A stretch of DNA of 64,000 bases from Pseudomonas sp. DTU_2021_1001937_2_SI_NGA_ILE_001 (GCF_032463525.1 NZ_CP135971.1:1736001-1800000); one strand, 5' to 3'; shown: positions 33,057-43,386, counted from the stretch's first letter. Made by a program: numbers and translations. The notes: generated from the letters alone by a model not told the origin.

Positions 33057-33157
33057 AGCCCATGAGAACCCTGGCAAGCGCCGCGCGGCTGGCTCAAGCC
33101 GCCCCGAGTGAGTTAACCTTACGTCCTATGTGTGCTTATCCCACAAGGAATCTAGTG

Positions 33158-33892
33158 ATGTCTGAGCCAGTCAAAATGCGTGCTCACAACCAGGCTCATT
33201 GCAAGGACTGCAGTCTCGCCCCGCTTTGCCTGCCCCTCTCCCTCAATCTGGAGGACATGGACGCGCTCGACCAGATCGTCAAGCGCGGCCGCCCGCTGAA
33301 AAAGGGCGAATTCCTGTTCCGCCAGGGCGATACCTTCGAGTCGGTCTATGCCGTGCGCTCCGGCGCGCTGAAGACCTTCAGCATCAGCGACGGCGGTGCC
33401 GAGCAGCTCACCGGTTTCCACCTGCCCAGCGAGCTGGTGGGCATGTCCGGTATGGATGCCGAGGCCTATCCGGTCTCGGCCCAGGCGCTGGAGACCACAT
33501 CGGTATGCGAGATTCCCTTCGAACGTCTCGATGAGCTTTCGGTGCAGCTGCCACAACTGCGTCGCCAACTGATGCGGGTGATGAGCCGCGAGATCCGCGA
33601 CGACCAACAGATGATGCTGCTGCTGTCGAAGAAGACCGCCGACGAACGCATCGCCACCTTCCTGGTGAACCTCTCGGCCCGCTTCCGCGCCCGGGGGTTC
33701 TCGGCCAATCATTTCCGCCTGAGCATGTCGCGCAACGAGATCGGCAACCATCTGGGCCTGGCGGTGGAAACCGTGTCGCGGGTGTTCACGCGCTTCCAGC
33801 AGAACCAGCTGATCGCCGCCGAAGGCAAGGAAATCCACATTCTCGACCCGATCCAGCTGTGCGCGCTGGCCGGTGGCGCGATGGAAAGCTGA
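33158..33892 (+). CDS. anr: Anaerobic regulator Anr (FNR homologue)
   Basis: Anr is an oxygen sensor of the CRP/FNR family that activates microaerobic genes when its [4Fe-4S] cluster is intact. The 244 residues start [11 protein letters not shown] after AAGGA. The N-terminal cluster cysteines Cys15, Cys18 and Cys24 are present, and the fourth is likely the Cys in [11 protein letters not shown] cyclic-nucleotide-like sensor fold and dimer helix precede a helix-turn-helix with VETVSRVF, whose Glu-Ser-Arg reads TTGAT half sites. The boxes before ccoN, ccoG and hemN fit this protein. An earlier in-frame start (32993) would overlap hemN and is rejected. Confidence 0.97.
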   Translation: MSEPVKMRAHNQAHCKDCSLAPLCLPLSLNLEDMDALDQIVKRGRPLKKGEFLFRQGDTFESVYAVRSGALKTFSISDGGAEQLTGFHLPSELVGMSGMDAEAYPVSAQALETTSVCEIPFERLDELSVQLPQLRRQLMRVMSREIRDDQQMMLLLSKKTADERIATFLVNLSARFRARGFSANHFRLSMSRNEIGNHLGLAVETVSRVFTRFQQNQLIAAEGKEIHILDPIQLCALAGGAMES

Positions 33893-33983
33893 GCGTGCAG
33901 CCAGGCTGCCGGGTGCATCGACGGTCGCGGTCGAGCCCCGACAGCCCCTATACTACCGGGCACTCTTGCACCGGACAGTACGC

Positions 33984-34532
33984 ATGACTTTCGACGATTC
34001 CCTCATCAAATCCCTGATCCGCCCCGTGGTGGACTTCCCCAAGCCTGGCGTGGTGTTCCGTGACATCACCCCACTGTTCCAGTCGCCCAAGGCCACGCGC
34101 CAGGTCGTCGACCAGTTCGTGCAGCGCTATATCGACGCCGACTTCAACCACATCGGCGTAATGGACGCCCGGGGCTTCCTGATCGGTTCGGTGGTCGCCT
34201 ACGAACTGAACAAGCCGCTGGTGCTGTTCCGCAAGCAGGGCAAGCTGCCGGCCGACGTGCTGGCCGAGGGTTACCAGACCGAGTACGGCCAGGCGTTCCT
34301 GGAAGTGCACGCCGACAGCCTGTGCGACGGCGACAGCGTGGTGCTGTTCGATGACCTGATCGCCACCGGCGGCACCCTGCTCGCCGCCGTCAACCTGATC
34401 CGCCGCATGGGCGCCAAGGTCCACGAGGCCGCGGCGATCATCGACCTGCCGCAACTGGGCGGCTCGCAACGCCTCAACGACCAGCAGGTACCGACCTTCT
34501 GCCTGACCCGCTACAGCCTCGACGAGATGTAA
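33984..34532 (+). CDS. apt: Adenine phosphoribosyltransferase
   Basis: Apt makes AMP from adenine and PRPP in purine salvage. The 182 residues begin [18 protein letters not shown]. The PRPP-binding loop [13 protein letters not shown] and the [12 protein letters not shown] segment are intact. The ATG at 33984 is set by the family N-terminus. The frame back to 33873 overlaps anr and is not real. REP elements follow. Confidence 0.96.
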   Translation: MTFDDSLIKSLIRPVVDFPKPGVVFRDITPLFQSPKATRQVVDQFVQRYIDADFNHIGVMDARGFLIGSVVAYELNKPLVLFRKQGKLPADVLAEGYQTEYGQAFLEVHADSLCDGDSVVLFDDLIATGGTLLAAVNLIRRMGAKVHEAAAIIDLPQLGGSQRLNDQQVPTFCLTRYSLDEM

Positions 34533-34568
34533 CACAGGAGGTCGTGGCCGCTTTCACCTGGCTGGACC

Positions 34569-34763
34569 GGCTTTAGCCGCCATACGGGTCAGTTAGACCG
34601 GGTAGGAGCGGCTTCAGCCGCGAAGCGAACGCATGTTCACAACAGATGCAGTGAATTTCCTCGCACTTTCGCGGCTAAAGCCGCTCCTACCGAGCCAAAT
34701 AACGGCTAACTGAACTGTATTGGCTTTAGCCGGGATTTCTTCGCGGCTCAAGCCGTTCCTACA
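34569..34763. repeat. REP cluster with a 91-bp REPIN between apt and recR
   Basis: The 226-bp gap after apt holds several REPs of the GGCTTTAGCCG type. A partial copy lies at about 34569-34581, a full doublet at 34601-34691, and another pair at about 34721-34763. The doublet is the inverse of 7050-7140, with 85 of 91 bases the same. The last REP overlaps the recR stop codon. Confidence 0.9.
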
Positions 34764-35361
34764 GGGTGATGGGTTTGCGGCCCGCGAACGAGTGGGCCAG
34801 AGTGCCGCCGTCGACCAGGTCCAGCTCGCCACCCAGCGGCACGCCATGGGCGATGCGCGAGGCGGTCAGACCTTTCTCGTGAAGCAGCTGGGCGATGTAA
34901 TGCGCGGTGGCTTCACCTTCCACCGTCGGGTTGGTGGCCAGAATCACCTCGGTGAACGAGCCCTGGCTGTCGATGCGCTCCATCAACTGGGGAATGCCGA
35001 TGGCCTCCGGCCCCAGGCCATCGAGGGGCGAAAGGTGCCCCTTGAGCACGAAGTAGCGCCCCCGGTAGCCGGTCTGCTCGACGGCGTACACGTCGGTTGG
35101 CCCTTCCACCACGCACAGCAGCGTGTCGTCACGACGCGGGTCGGCGCACTGCAGGCACAGTTCTTCCTCGGTGAGGGTACGGCAACGCTGGCAATGCCCC
35201 ACGCCGTCCATGGCCTGCTGCAACGCCAGGGCCAGGCGCGAGCCACCGCTGCGGTCACGCTCCAGCAGTTGCAAGGCCATGCGCTGGGCGGTCTTCTGAC
35301 CCACGCCGGGCAGTACGCGGAAGGCGTCGATCAGTTGGCGGATCAGGGGGCTGAAGCTCAT
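34759..35361 (-). CDS. recR: Recombination mediator RecR
   Basis: RecR acts with RecO and RecF to load RecA at gaps. The 200 residues show an N-terminal helix-hairpin-helix ([16 protein letters not shown]). A zinc finger with Cys57, Cys60, Cys69 and Cys72, a Toprim domain ([13 protein letters not shown]) and the C-terminal [12 protein letters not shown] follow. The stop codon (TAG, 34759-34761) is formed by the start of a REP element. In many bacteria dnaX-ybaB-recR is one operon. Here an oxidoreductase and a terminator separate recR from ybaB. Confidence 0.97.
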   Translation of the reverse strand: MSFSPLIRQLIDAFRVLPGVGQKTAQRMALQLLERDRSGGSRLALALQQAMDGVGHCQRCRTLTEEELCLQCADPRRDDTLLCVVEGPTDVYAVEQTGYRGRYFVLKGHLSPLDGLGPEAIGIPQLMERIDSQGSFTEVILATNPTVEGEATAHYIAQLLHEKGLTASRIAHGVPLGGELDLVDGGTLAHSFAGRKPITL

Positions 35362-35423
35362 GGAAAAGGGTCCCGGGCAATCGAAAGACGCGGTTTATAA
35401 CCGCGCCTTGTCACCAGCGTCAA

Positions 35424-36458
35424 TCACAGCTGGGAAACCTCGACCACCAGCTTGCCGAAGTTGCGCCCTTCGAGCAGGCCGATCAGCGCCTCGGGCGCGG
35501 CCTCCAGCCCCTGGACCACGTCTTCGCGGAACTTGACCTTGCCGGAGGTGACCAGCGGGGTCATGGCTTCGATGAACTCCTGGCGCCGATGCCCGTAGGC
35601 CTCGAAGACGATGAAGCCCTGCACATGCACGCGCTTGGTCAGCAAGGTGCGCATCATCAGCGGCAGCTGGTCGGGGCCCTCGAAGTCGCCATCGGCGTTG
35701 TACTGGGCGATCACCCCGCACAACGGAATGCGAGCATGGGCATTGAGCAGCGGCAATACGGCTTCGAGCACCTTGCCACCGACCAGTTCGTAGTAGACGT
35801 CGATGCCCTGCGGGCAGGCCTCGGCCAGTTGCGCGGCAAAGTCATCGCTGCGATGGTCGATGCAGGCGTCGAAGCCCAGCTCTTCGACCACGTAGCGGCA
35901 CTTGTCCGGGCCGCCGGCGATACCCACCGCCCGCAGACCGTTGAGCTTGGCCACCTGGCCGACCACCGAACCGACGGCGCCGGATGCGGCGGCGACCACC
36001 AGGGTCTCGCCCGCCTTGGGCTTGCCGATGTCCATCAGCCCCATGTAGGCGGTCATCCCCGGCATGCCCAAGGCGCCCAGCGCCAGGGAAGGACGCGGCA
36101 GGTCCTTGGGCAGCTTGAACAGCGCCGAGCCATCGCTGACGCTGTGGGTCTGCCAGCCGGTCTGACCGACCACCAGGTCACCGGGCTGGAAGTGCGAGTT
36201 GAGCGATTGCTCCACGACACTGACTGCGCCGCCCTCCATCACCGCGCCGATCTGCACCGGTTCGGCATAGGACGGCGCGTCACTCATGCGCCCCCGCATG
36301 TAGGGGTCCAGCGACAGGTACAGGGTACGCAGTTGCACCTGGCCGCCCTGCAGCTCCGGCAGGGTCTCGCGCTCCATGCGAAAGTTCTCTAGCGTGGGGC
36401 GGCCCTTGGGTCGGGACGCCAGGACGAAACGCTGGTTGAGCACGCTGTCTTGAGTCAT
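35424..36458 (-). CDS. NADP-dependent medium-chain oxidoreductase (CurA/PTGR-like)
   Basis: The 344-residue zinc-independent MDR protein has the family start MTQDSVLNQRFVLASRPKG, the YLSLDPYMRGRMSD segment and the nucleotide loop AAASGAVGSVVGQVAK. Relatives reduce alpha,beta-unsaturated ketones such as prostaglandin-type substrates or curcumin. The true substrate is unknown. It lies between ybaB and recR with a terminator upstream, so it is probably transcribed from its own promoter. GGAG-type bases precede the ATG. Confidence 0.9.
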   Translation of the reverse strand: MTQDSVLNQRFVLASRPKGRPTLENFRMERETLPELQGGQVQLRTLYLSLDPYMRGRMSDAPSYAEPVQIGAVMEGGAVSVVEQSLNSHFQPGDLVVGQTGWQTHSVSDGSALFKLPKDLPRPSLALGALGMPGMTAYMGLMDIGKPKAGETLVVAAASGAVGSVVGQVAKLNGLRAVGIAGGPDKCRYVVEELGFDACIDHRSDDFAAQLAEACPQGIDVYYELVGGKVLEAVLPLLNAHARIPLCGVIAQYNADGDFEGPDQLPLMMRTLLTKRVHVQGFIVFEAYGHRRQEFIEAMTPLVTSGKVKFREDVVQGLEAAPEALIGLLEGRNFGKLVVEVSQL

Positions 36459-36531
36459 GGAACACTCCTCTGCTGGCTTTCAGAAACACGTAGAGGGCAG
36501 ACCATGCTCAGCCGCCAGCGTTCGATCGACA

Positions 36532-36558
36532 TGAAAATGCCAGGACAAGCCTGGCATT
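36532..36558 (-). terminator. Terminator after ybaB
   Basis: AATGCCAGG and CCTGGCATT form a perfect 9-bp stem with a 5-base loop. On the minus strand it is followed by TTTTC. It ends the dnaX-ybaB transcript just after the ybaB stop at 36581. Confidence 0.75.
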
Positions 36559-36580
36559 GGTCACGGCAGGAAAAGCACCG

Positions 36581-36907
36581 TCAGAACGGCAGCTTCATGC
36601 CCGGCGGCAGTTGCAGACCGGCGGTCATGCTGGCGGTCTTCTCGGCGCTGGACTGCTCGATCTTGCGCACTGCGTCGTTGACGGCAGCGGCGATCAGGTC
36701 TTCCAGCACTTCCTTGTCTTCCTGCATCAGGCTGTCGTCCAGGGTGATGCGCTTGACGTCGTGACGACCGGTCATCACCACGCTCACCAGGCCGGCGCCG
36801 GACTGGCCGGTGACTTCGGCATTGGCCAGTTCTTCCTGCATCTTGGCCATTTTTTCCTGCATCTGCTGGGCCTGCTTCATCAGGCCAGCCATGCCACCTT
36901 TCATCAT
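36581..36907 (-). CDS. ybaB: YbaB/EbfC nucleoid-associated protein
   Basis: The 108-residue protein begins [17 protein letters not shown], with the conserved coiled N-terminus and [19 protein letters not shown]. It is a small DNA-binding dimer. The start at 36907 follows GAGGAG and matches relatives. The frame to 37027 adds unrelated residues. It lies 61 bp downstream of dnaX and is probably co-transcribed with it. Confidence 0.95.
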   Translation of the reverse strand: MMKGGMAGLMKQAQQMQEKMAKMQEELANAEVTGQSGAGLVSVVMTGRHDVKRITLDDSLMQEDKEVLEDLIAAAVNDAVRKIEQSSAEKTASMTAGLQLPPGMKLPF

Positions 36908-36968
36908 GGGATATCTCCTCGAAAATGCATGGTTGCTTTGCACGCCGCCACTGGCGCCGTGCGTTCGT

Positions 36969-39095
36969 TCATTGCGCCGGCACGGCATCCACCGGCTTGA
37001 TCGTATCCTCCCGAACCACCGCGCCAAACTGTTGCATCATGTGCTGGACGAACGGATCGGCATGGATCGACGCGATGGCCTGGCGCTGACGTTCGGCACG
37101 TTGCCGGGCAGCGGCCTGCGCCGGGGTTTCCTGCTCGGGGCGCACCAGCTCGATATGCAGTTGGATGGCGCTGCCATGATACTGGTTCAACGCGTCGTTG
37201 AGGCGCCGCTGCTGGGTGGCGTTGAACAGCGCGCTGTGCGCCGGGTCCAGGTGCAACAGCCAGCGGTCGCCCTCGATGCTGATCAGGGTGCAGTTGGCGG
37301 CGATGCTGCCGGTCATGCCGGAAATCGCCAGCTTGGGAAACATCTGCAGCCATTCCAAGGCCAGCCCCGTGGCCGGCATGGCGGCCGGTTCAGGCTCGGG
37401 CTCCGGCTCGTCTTCGTCATGCACGTGGTCGTGGGCCAGCTCATCGAGCAGGCTCACCGACGCCGGGTCGATGTCGACCTCTGGCTCGCTGTAGTCGTCG
37501 TCCTGGGCGCCCTCGTCGTCCATTTGCGGTGGCATCGACAAGTAGGCGCTGTCGGGAATGTCTTCCAGGCCACCGGTGCTGCGATCCGGTGCAGGCGCCT
37601 GTTCGGCCTGCGGTGCATCCGGCACCGGGCTGGCGGGTACAGGTGCCGGCATGGCGGGCAGCTCGGGCGGCTCGGCGCGGGTTTCCAGGACCGGTTCGGC
37701 GCTGACTGGCGCAGCCGGCACCGGTTCGGGTCGCGCGCTCGCCGGCTGCGTATCCCAGGGCACATCCACGACTTGTGGCTCGGGGTCGGGTGCTGGCCGG
37801 GATTCAGCTTGCGGCGCTGGCTGGGCAGCGGCGACTGCGGGCACCACCGGGGCTGGCGCGGCCGCCGGTGATGCCACCTGGGGCGTCGGCTCGGGTGCTG
37901 GCGTGGCGGTTGGCGCGACGCTGGCCGGCTGGGCCAGGGCGGGCTGGGAGTCAACTCTGGCCTGGCTGACTCCCACTGGCTTTAGCGGTTGACTCGGCGC
38001 ACCGTCGCTATCGGCGGGGCGGAACGCCAGCATGCGCAGCAGGACCATTTCGAAACCGCTGCGCGGGTCTGGTGCCAGCGGCAGGTCACGACGGCCAATC
38101 AGGCCCATCTGGTAATAGAACTGTACGTCTTCGCCGGGCAGGGCCTGGGCCAGGGCCAGAACCCGCTCGCGGTCGCCATGGCCGTTGTCCACCGCTTCAG
38201 GCAAGGCCTGGGCGATGGCCACGCGGTGCAGCACGTTGAGCATTTCCGCCAGCACGCCGTTCCAGTCCGGGCCTTGTTCAGCCAGGTGCCGGACGGCTTC
38301 GAGCAGCGCCCGGGCATCACCCTGCAGCAGCGCGCCCAGCACGTCGAACACCTGCCCGTGGTCCAGGGTACCCAGCATGGCGCGCACATCGGCGGCCATG
38401 ACCTTGCCTTCGCCGAAGGCGATGGCCTGGTCGGTAAGGCTCATGGCATCGCGCATCGAGCCATCGGCGGCGCGGCCCAGCAGCCACAGGGCATCGTCCT
38501 CGAACGGCACGTTCTCGGCGCCCAGGACATGGCTGAGGTGCTCGACCACCCGCTCGGGGGTCATGTTCTTCAGCGAGAACTGCAGGCAGCGCGACAGGAT
38601 GGTGGCCGGCAGTTTCTGCGGGTCGGTGGTGGCGAGGATGAACTTGACGTAGGGCGGCGGCTCCTCCAGCGTCTTGAGCAAGGCGTTGAAGGAGTGGCTG
38701 GAAAGCATGTGCACTTCGTCGATCAGGTAGACCTTGAAGCGCCCGCGGCTCGGCGCGTACTGCACGTTGTCGAGCAGCTCGCGGGTATCCTCGACCTTGG
38801 TGCGGCTGGCGGCGTCGATCTCGATCAGGTCGACGAAGCGGCCATCGTCGATCTCCTGGCACACCGAGCAGGTGCCGCACGGGCTGGAGGTGATGCCGGT
38901 TTCGCAGTTGAGGCACTTGGCGATGATCCGCGCGATGGTGGTCTTGCCCACCCCGCGGGTACCGGTGAACAGATAGGCATGGTGCAGACGCTGGCTGTCC
39001 AGGGCGTTGATCAGAGCCTTGAGCACATGGGTCTGGCCGACCATTTCGCGGAACGAGCGCGGACGCCATTTACGTGCAAGAACCTGATAACTCAT
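36969..39095 (-). CDS. dnaX: DNA polymerase III tau/gamma subunit
   Basis: DnaX is the clamp-loader ATPase that also ties the two core polymerases to the helicase. The 708 residues have Walker A (GTRGVGKTT, about 45-53), a four-Cys zinc module (CLNCETG...CGTCSVC), Walker B (LIDEVHML) and the lid domain to about 370. A long proline/alanine-rich linker follows (about 375-545). The C-terminal tau domain includes [17 protein letters not shown] saw no clear slippery sequence for a gamma form. Start [15 protein letters not shown] is the family N-terminus. Confidence 0.97.
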   Translation of the reverse strand: MSYQVLARKWRPRSFREMVGQTHVLKALINALDSQRLHHAYLFTGTRGVGKTTIARIIAKCLNCETGITSSPCGTCSVCQEIDDGRFVDLIEIDAASRTKVEDTRELLDNVQYAPSRGRFKVYLIDEVHMLSSHSFNALLKTLEEPPPYVKFILATTDPQKLPATILSRCLQFSLKNMTPERVVEHLSHVLGAENVPFEDDALWLLGRAADGSMRDAMSLTDQAIAFGEGKVMAADVRAMLGTLDHGQVFDVLGALLQGDARALLEAVRHLAEQGPDWNGVLAEMLNVLHRVAIAQALPEAVDNGHGDRERVLALAQALPGEDVQFYYQMGLIGRRDLPLAPDPRSGFEMVLLRMLAFRPADSDGAPSQPLKPVGVSQARVDSQPALAQPASVAPTATPAPEPTPQVASPAAAPAPVVPAVAAAQPAPQAESRPAPDPEPQVVDVPWDTQPASARPEPVPAAPVSAEPVLETRAEPPELPAMPAPVPASPVPDAPQAEQAPAPDRSTGGLEDIPDSAYLSMPPQMDDEGAQDDDYSEPEVDIDPASVSLLDELAHDHVHDEDEPEPEPEPAAMPATGLALEWLQMFPKLAISGMTGSIAANCTLISIEGDRWLLHLDPAHSALFNATQQRRLNDALNQYHGSAIQLHIELVRPEQETPAQAAARQRAERQRQAIASIHADPFVQHMMQQFGAVVREDTIKPVDAVPAQ

Positions 39096-39266
39096 CGAAA
39101 ACCGTCGCGAAGGGTAAGCGGAAGACCGCTAATCCTAGCGGAGCAAGGCTAAAATTGCATCTGGTGTCACACCCCTTCACTCACTCGACAGCAACGGATA
39201 AAAGACAAAGATGTCAGAGTGTCATGCCTCAACCTTCCTCTATCAGGCCGCAGGCCGGGAATTTCC

Positions 39267-40004
39267 ATGCGCAAGTTACTGCTGAGCCTGTCGCTGCTGC
39301 TGAGCCAGGAAGGCATCGCCGAACCGGCTGCGCTGCGCTTCTCGGTGTCGGAAAGCTGGTCGATGCCGCTGATGCACCTGGAAAACCACCAGCCGACCAG
39401 CGGCATCCTCCTGGAAATCTTCGACAGCCTGGCGCGCCAGGTCGGTCGCCAGGCCGAGTACCACGTCATGCCCCGCCTGCGCATCCAGGGTGCGCTGGAG
39501 AGCGCGGACATCGACGTGCGCTGCTACATCGCCAAGTCCTGGCTGGGCGACCTGCGCGGTGACTACGCCTGGAGCGTGCCGATCCTGGTGCAGCGCGACC
39601 TGCTGGTGGCGGCACCGCTGACCGTCGGCCCCTACCCCGAGCAGTTCGACAACGAGGTGATCGGCACCGTCACCGGTTACAACTACCCTGCCTTGCAGCA
39701 CCTGTTCGATAGCCACCGCCTGGTACGCGAAGACGCCCGCAACCAGGAGCAGGTGCTGCGCATGCTGGTGGCGGGCCGCTACAACTATGCAATCAGCAAC
39801 CAGCTGGCGATGGACTGGATCAACCGGGAGCTGCCACCCGAACAGCGCCTCAAGGTAGTCGCCACGGTCAGTGAACAGGACGCCGCGTGTCTGGTGCGCA
39901 AGGACCCTGCCCTGCCGGTGCAGCAGATTCTCGACACCCTGCAGGCCATGCGCAAATCAGGCGAGATCCAGCGCATCGTCGAGCGCTACGCTCCCCGCCG
40001 CTGA
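39267..40004 (+). CDS. Periplasmic solute-binding protein of the amino-acid type (SBP_bac_3-like)
   Basis: The 245-residue protein has a signal peptide (MRKLLLSLSLLLSQEGIA) and then a two-lobed binding domain with LRFSVSESWSMPL and LLEIFDSLARQVG. It is an orphan: no permease or ATPase gene is adjacent. Such orphan proteins in Pseudomonas may act as sensors or have lost their transporter. The ligand is unknown. The ATG at 39267 places the signal peptide at the N-terminus, while an upstream in-frame start (39219) would bury it. It is convergent with the acetyltransferase gene, 12 bp away. Confidence 0.87.
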   Translation: MRKLLLSLSLLLSQEGIAEPAALRFSVSESWSMPLMHLENHQPTSGILLEIFDSLARQVGRQAEYHVMPRLRIQGALESADIDVRCYIAKSWLGDLRGDYAWSVPILVQRDLLVAAPLTVGPYPEQFDNEVIGTVTGYNYPALQHLFDSHRLVREDARNQEQVLRMLVAGRYNYAISNQLAMDWINRELPPEQRLKVVATVSEQDAACLVRKDPALPVQQILDTLQAMRKSGEIQRIVERYAPRR

Positions 40005-40016
40005 CAGGCCGCCGCT

Positions 40017-40739
40017 TCAGACCAGGCGCAGCGGGCGCCGCTCGGGGTTGAGCACTCCATCGCCCAGACGGTCGACCACCAGCGCGTCGGCCTGCCGGGC
40101 CAGGCGGTCCATGTGCCGGTCACGGCTCTTCTCGGCATCAACCATGGCCCGCCGCCCGTGGCGGTTGAGCAGGTAGGCGTGGATCTGCCGTACTTCCTCG
40201 CTGCGGTAGATGGGTTCCACATCGAGCACCGCCAGGCGCCCGTTGGAGGCATGGTCGCGGGTGTTCATCAGCACCTGCGGCCCGCGTGCGCCGAGCACCT
40301 GAAAGCCCAGGGCTTCGAAACACGGCACCTTGCTGGCGAAGCAGGCCAGTTCCGCGTGCGGGTAGCGCTGCAACATGACAGCGAGCATGCCGCGCGCCAC
40401 ACCATGCCGACGCCAGCCGGCGCGCACGGCCATGTAGGCCACGGCGCAGGCCTGCGGGTCGTCTTCATAGGGCAGGTAAAGCAGAAAGCCGATCACCTGC
40501 GTCGGGTCTTCGCCGTCCAGGGCCACGATCAGTTCCACGGCCAGCCCCAGCGAGCCGTCCATGGCCTCCTGGTAGCGGTTGACCTCGAAGCCGACGCCGT
40601 ACTGGTACAGCGGGTACAGGGGATTGCTGGGCAGGATGCCGACCATGCCGATATCGGTCACGTAGTCGATGACCATCTGCATGATCTGGTTCTTGATCGA
40701 CTCGGGCGGCGGGTTTTCCAGGCGGGTGATGGTGAACAT
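40017..40739 (-). CDS. GNAT-family N-acetyltransferase
   Basis: The 240-residue protein begins MFTITRLENPPPES. The GNAT acetyl-CoA region lies around AVAYMAVRAGWRRHGVARGML, where RRHGVA is the pyrophosphate loop. The C-terminal 70 residues (YRSEEVRQIHAYLLNRHGRRAM) are an extension shared by a Pseudomonas-specific subgroup. Substrate unknown. A much longer frame to 40967 is rejected because it adds low-quality sequence upstream of the conserved start. Confidence 0.9.
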   Translation of the reverse strand: MFTITRLENPPPESIKNQIMQMVIDYVTDIGMVGILPSNPLYPLYQYGVGFEVNRYQEAMDGSLGLAVELIVALDGEDPTQVIGFLLYLPYEDDPQACAVAYMAVRAGWRRHGVARGMLAVMLQRYPHAELACFASKVPCFEALGFQVLGARGPQVLMNTRDHASNGRLAVLDVEPIYRSEEVRQIHAYLLNRHGRRAMVDAEKSRDRHMDRLARQADALVVDRLGDGVLNPERRPLRLV

Positions 40740-41057
40740 GGAAGCAATGACGGGCTCGCGGTTGACTGGGCCGCATGATAACCCAGGCCAGCGGCAGGGT
40801 GCCGAACCGATCGCCAGGGACTTTTCCGGTTTTTTTCGACCGACCGGACAACCGGTCCAAGCGCCATGACCGGCACACCCTTGGTGCACGCCTGCCGACA
40901 TCCGGCGCTCTCCAGCGCCCCAAAACCGGGGCCTGCGCACCATCGCCGTGCTGTGCATTTTTGGCACGACTCGGCTCTAAATTCGTCACTTGTGACCCTC
41001 GCGAACGCGCTCCTAGGATGCCAGGACCCGCTGGCCAACCGACAGGTGCGCAGAATC
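40740..41057. promoter_or_regulatory. 318-bp divergent gap before the MFS gene
   Basis: This region separates the GNAT gene from the MFS transporter. It holds a perfect inverted repeat GACCGG-ACAA-CCGGTC at 40842-40857 next to a T run (40831-40836), and GTGC-N7-GCAC near 40955-40970. Either could be an operator for the LysR protein encoded at 42369, but neither is proven. No gene is seen. Confidence 0.35.
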
Positions 41058-42296
41058 ATGAAAACCAATAACGCGTTGCACAAGTCTCTCTTCGTCTTTG
41101 CCCTGCTGTACCTGGGCTACGTCATTTCCTATATCGACCGCGCCGCCATCTCCCTGGCCCTGTCGCACATCGGCGAAGACTTCCACCTGGGCGCCGGGGA
41201 GCTGGGCGTGGTGCTCAGCGCGTTCTACCTGGGTTATGCCGTGATGCAGATTCCTGGCGGCTGGCTGGCCGACCGCTTCGGCGCCAAATGGGTGGTGGTG
41301 GTCTCCATCGCGCTGTGGTCGGTGTTCACACTGATGACCGGCCTGGCCTGGTCACTGGCCTCGTTACTGGTGATCCGCTTCCTGTTCGGCCTGGGCGAAG
41401 GCAGCTATCCGTCGGCAGCGGTCAAGGGTGTGGCCGAGCTGTACACCCGCGCCGACCGGCCGAAGATGACCAGCCTGCTCATCTCTTCCAACTACACCGG
41501 CAGTTTCGCCGCACCGCTGATCATCACCCCGCTGCTGGTCTGGCTGGGCTGGCGTGACGTGTTCCTGGCCATCGGTGTGGCCGGCATCCTGTTTGCCCTC
41601 GGCTTCGCCTGGCTGGTCAAGCGCCCCGAGGCCTATGGCAACTACCAGTCGCACGTGGCCAGCGGCAGCGCCGGCAAGGTCGACGCCAAGGTGCTGCTGC
41701 GCATGCCACTGCTGTGGAAGATCGTACTGGTGTGGTTCTCCCTCGGCCTGGTCAACAAGGGGCTGGACGCCTGGATGCCGATGTACCTGCTCACCGCCCG
41801 CGGCCTGGACCTGAAGACCGTCGGCATGCTGGTGCCTCTGCCCTTCATCACCGCGAGCATCGCCTCGGCGATGGGCGGCTGGCTGATGACCCGCTACTTC
41901 GATGGTCGGGAAAAACTGCTGATGACCGCCAGTTGCGCGCTCACCGGCCTGTTTCTCTACGGCATGTACCAGTCGCAGAGCACCACCGAGGTCATCACTT
42001 ATCAAGCCATCGTGTACTTCTTCAAATCCTTCGTGTTCGCCACCGCCTTCGCCCTGCCCACCAAGATACTCGCCCAGCGCCTGGTCGGTACCGGCATCGG
42101 CATGGTCAACTTCGGCGGCCAGGTGGCGGGCTTCGTCTCGCCGATGGTCATCGGTTTTCTGGTGGCACACTACGGCACCTACGAATCCGCCTTCCTGTTC
42201 CTGCTCTGCGCCACGGTGGCGGCCACCCTGATCAGCCTGTCGATCAGCGACCGCAAGGTGTTGGCTGTACAGCAGGCCAACATGCATGAAGCATGA
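41058..42296 (+). CDS. MFS transporter (anion:cation symporter type)
   Basis: The 412-residue protein has 12 predicted spans. The first-span motif YVISYIDRAAISLALSHIGEDF and loop motif GGWLADRFGAKWVV are typical of the ACS family, which imports organic acids such as phthalate, glucarate or hexuronates. The start MKTNNALHKSLFVF is preferred; the long upstream frame has no homology features. It precedes a LysR regulator, an amidase and a D-serine lyase on the same strand, so it may import an amide or amino acid used by them (inference). Confidence 0.9.
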   Translation: MKTNNALHKSLFVFALLYLGYVISYIDRAAISLALSHIGEDFHLGAGELGVVLSAFYLGYAVMQIPGGWLADRFGAKWVVVVSIALWSVFTLMTGLAWSLASLLVIRFLFGLGEGSYPSAAVKGVAELYTRADRPKMTSLLISSNYTGSFAAPLIITPLLVWLGWRDVFLAIGVAGILFALGFAWLVKRPEAYGNYQSHVASGSAGKVDAKVLLRMPLLWKIVLVWFSLGLVNKGLDAWMPMYLLTARGLDLKTVGMLVPLPFITASIASAMGGWLMTRYFDGREKLLMTASCALTGLFLYGMYQSQSTTEVITYQAIVYFFKSFVFATAFALPTKILAQRLVGTGIGMVNFGGQVAGFVSPMVIGFLVAHYGTYESAFLFLLCATVAATLISLSISDRKVLAVQQANMHEA

Positions 42297-42368
42297 GGCC
42301 CGGCGACCGGGTGGCGAATGCGTTAGGCTCTGGGCTCCAGCCTTGCAAGACCGGAGCAACCCGCCACC

Positions 42369-43280
42369 ATGAGCGCCCGAACCCTCAGTGAAACCGCGAT
42401 CCGCTACTTCCTCCAGGTGGTCAACAGCGGCTCGATCAGCGAGGCCGCCAGCCGCCTGCATGTGGTGCCTTCGGCGGTCAGCCGGCAGATCAGTCGCCTG
42501 GAAAATGAACTGGGCTCGCCCTTGCTCGAACGTCAGTCGCGCGGCGTTGCCCTGAGCCCGGCGGGTGAGCTGCTGGCCGCCTACGCACGCCGCACCCTGC
42601 TGGATGCCGAACAGGTCAGCCAGGAAATCGCCGCGTTGCGTGACCAGTCTGAAGCGCTGATCAGCATCGCTTGCACCGAGGGCTTTGCGTCGCACTGCCT
42701 GCCACGGGCCATCGCTGGGTTTCGTCAGCGCGGTGCCAACAGCTGTTTTCGCATCGACGTGGCCACGGCCGCAGAGGTGACGCGCAGGGTCCGCGAGGGC
42801 GAAGTGGATATCGGCTTTTCCTTCAGCCTGGGCGCAGCCAAGGGCATCAGCGTGGCGTACAGCCAGCCGGCGCCGGTGCTGGCCCTGGTCGCGCCACAGC
42901 ATGAATTGGCAGGACAAGGCAGCCTGGCACTGCATGAGGTGGTCAGGCACCCCCTTGCACTGCCCGGCCCGCACACCACCATCCGCCAGTTGCTCGACCT
43001 GTACAGCAGCCGTGAAGGCATCAACTACCGCAGCATCCTCGACACCGACCACCTGGAGAGCCTGCTCAACTTCTGCATGGCTGGCCACGCCATCACCTTC
43101 TGCGGTGAGCTGTTCGCCCGTGAACGCCTGCAGACCGGCCAACTGATCGCCCTGGAAGTCCCCGAGCTGCGCGGCAGTGAACGTTCCATCGAAATCCAGA
43201 CCCTGGCCCGGCGCCCGCTGAGCGGGCCGCTGCAGTCGTTCATCGACTACATCCAGGGCGTGTTGCCCGGCGACACCTGA
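42369..43280 (+). CDS. LysR-type transcriptional regulator
   Basis: The 303-residue protein has an N-terminal winged helix (about 10-68: GSISEAASRLHVVPSAVSRQISRLENELG) and a C-terminal substrate-binding regulatory domain. It sits between the MFS gene and the amidase gene on the same strand, which is unusual, since LysR genes are often divergent from their targets. It probably controls these neighbours in response to the transported compound. Confidence 0.93.
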   Translation: MSARTLSETAIRYFLQVVNSGSISEAASRLHVVPSAVSRQISRLENELGSPLLERQSRGVALSPAGELLAAYARRTLLDAEQVSQEIAALRDQSEALISIACTEGFASHCLPRAIAGFRQRGANSCFRIDVATAAEVTRRVREGEVDIGFSFSLGAAKGISVAYSQPAPVLALVAPQHELAGQGSLALHEVVRHPLALPGPHTTIRQLLDLYSSREGINYRSILDTDHLESLLNFCMAGHAITFCGELFARERLQTGQLIALEVPELRGSERSIEIQTLARRPLSGPLQSFIDYIQGVLPGDT

Positions 43281-43386
43281 GCGCCCCGGCCATCTGCAAA
43301 CGGCAAGGCAGCCTTCTGAAAAAGTCGGTTGTTGGCAGCCTCCGGCGCTTCTTAGTATTTCCTCGAACCCGACTCAGGAAGCCCTC

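Noticed and set aside
36969..39095. Programmed frameshift in dnaX for a gamma product
   Set aside because: I did not see an A-AAA-AAG-type slippery site with a downstream hairpin. Some Pseudomonas make a short form by other means, so this stays open.
40842..40857. Hairpin GACCGG-ACAA-CCGGTC with a T run as a terminator
   Set aside because: The T run precedes the hairpin on the plus strand and would not follow it in either reading direction, so it is not a terminator.
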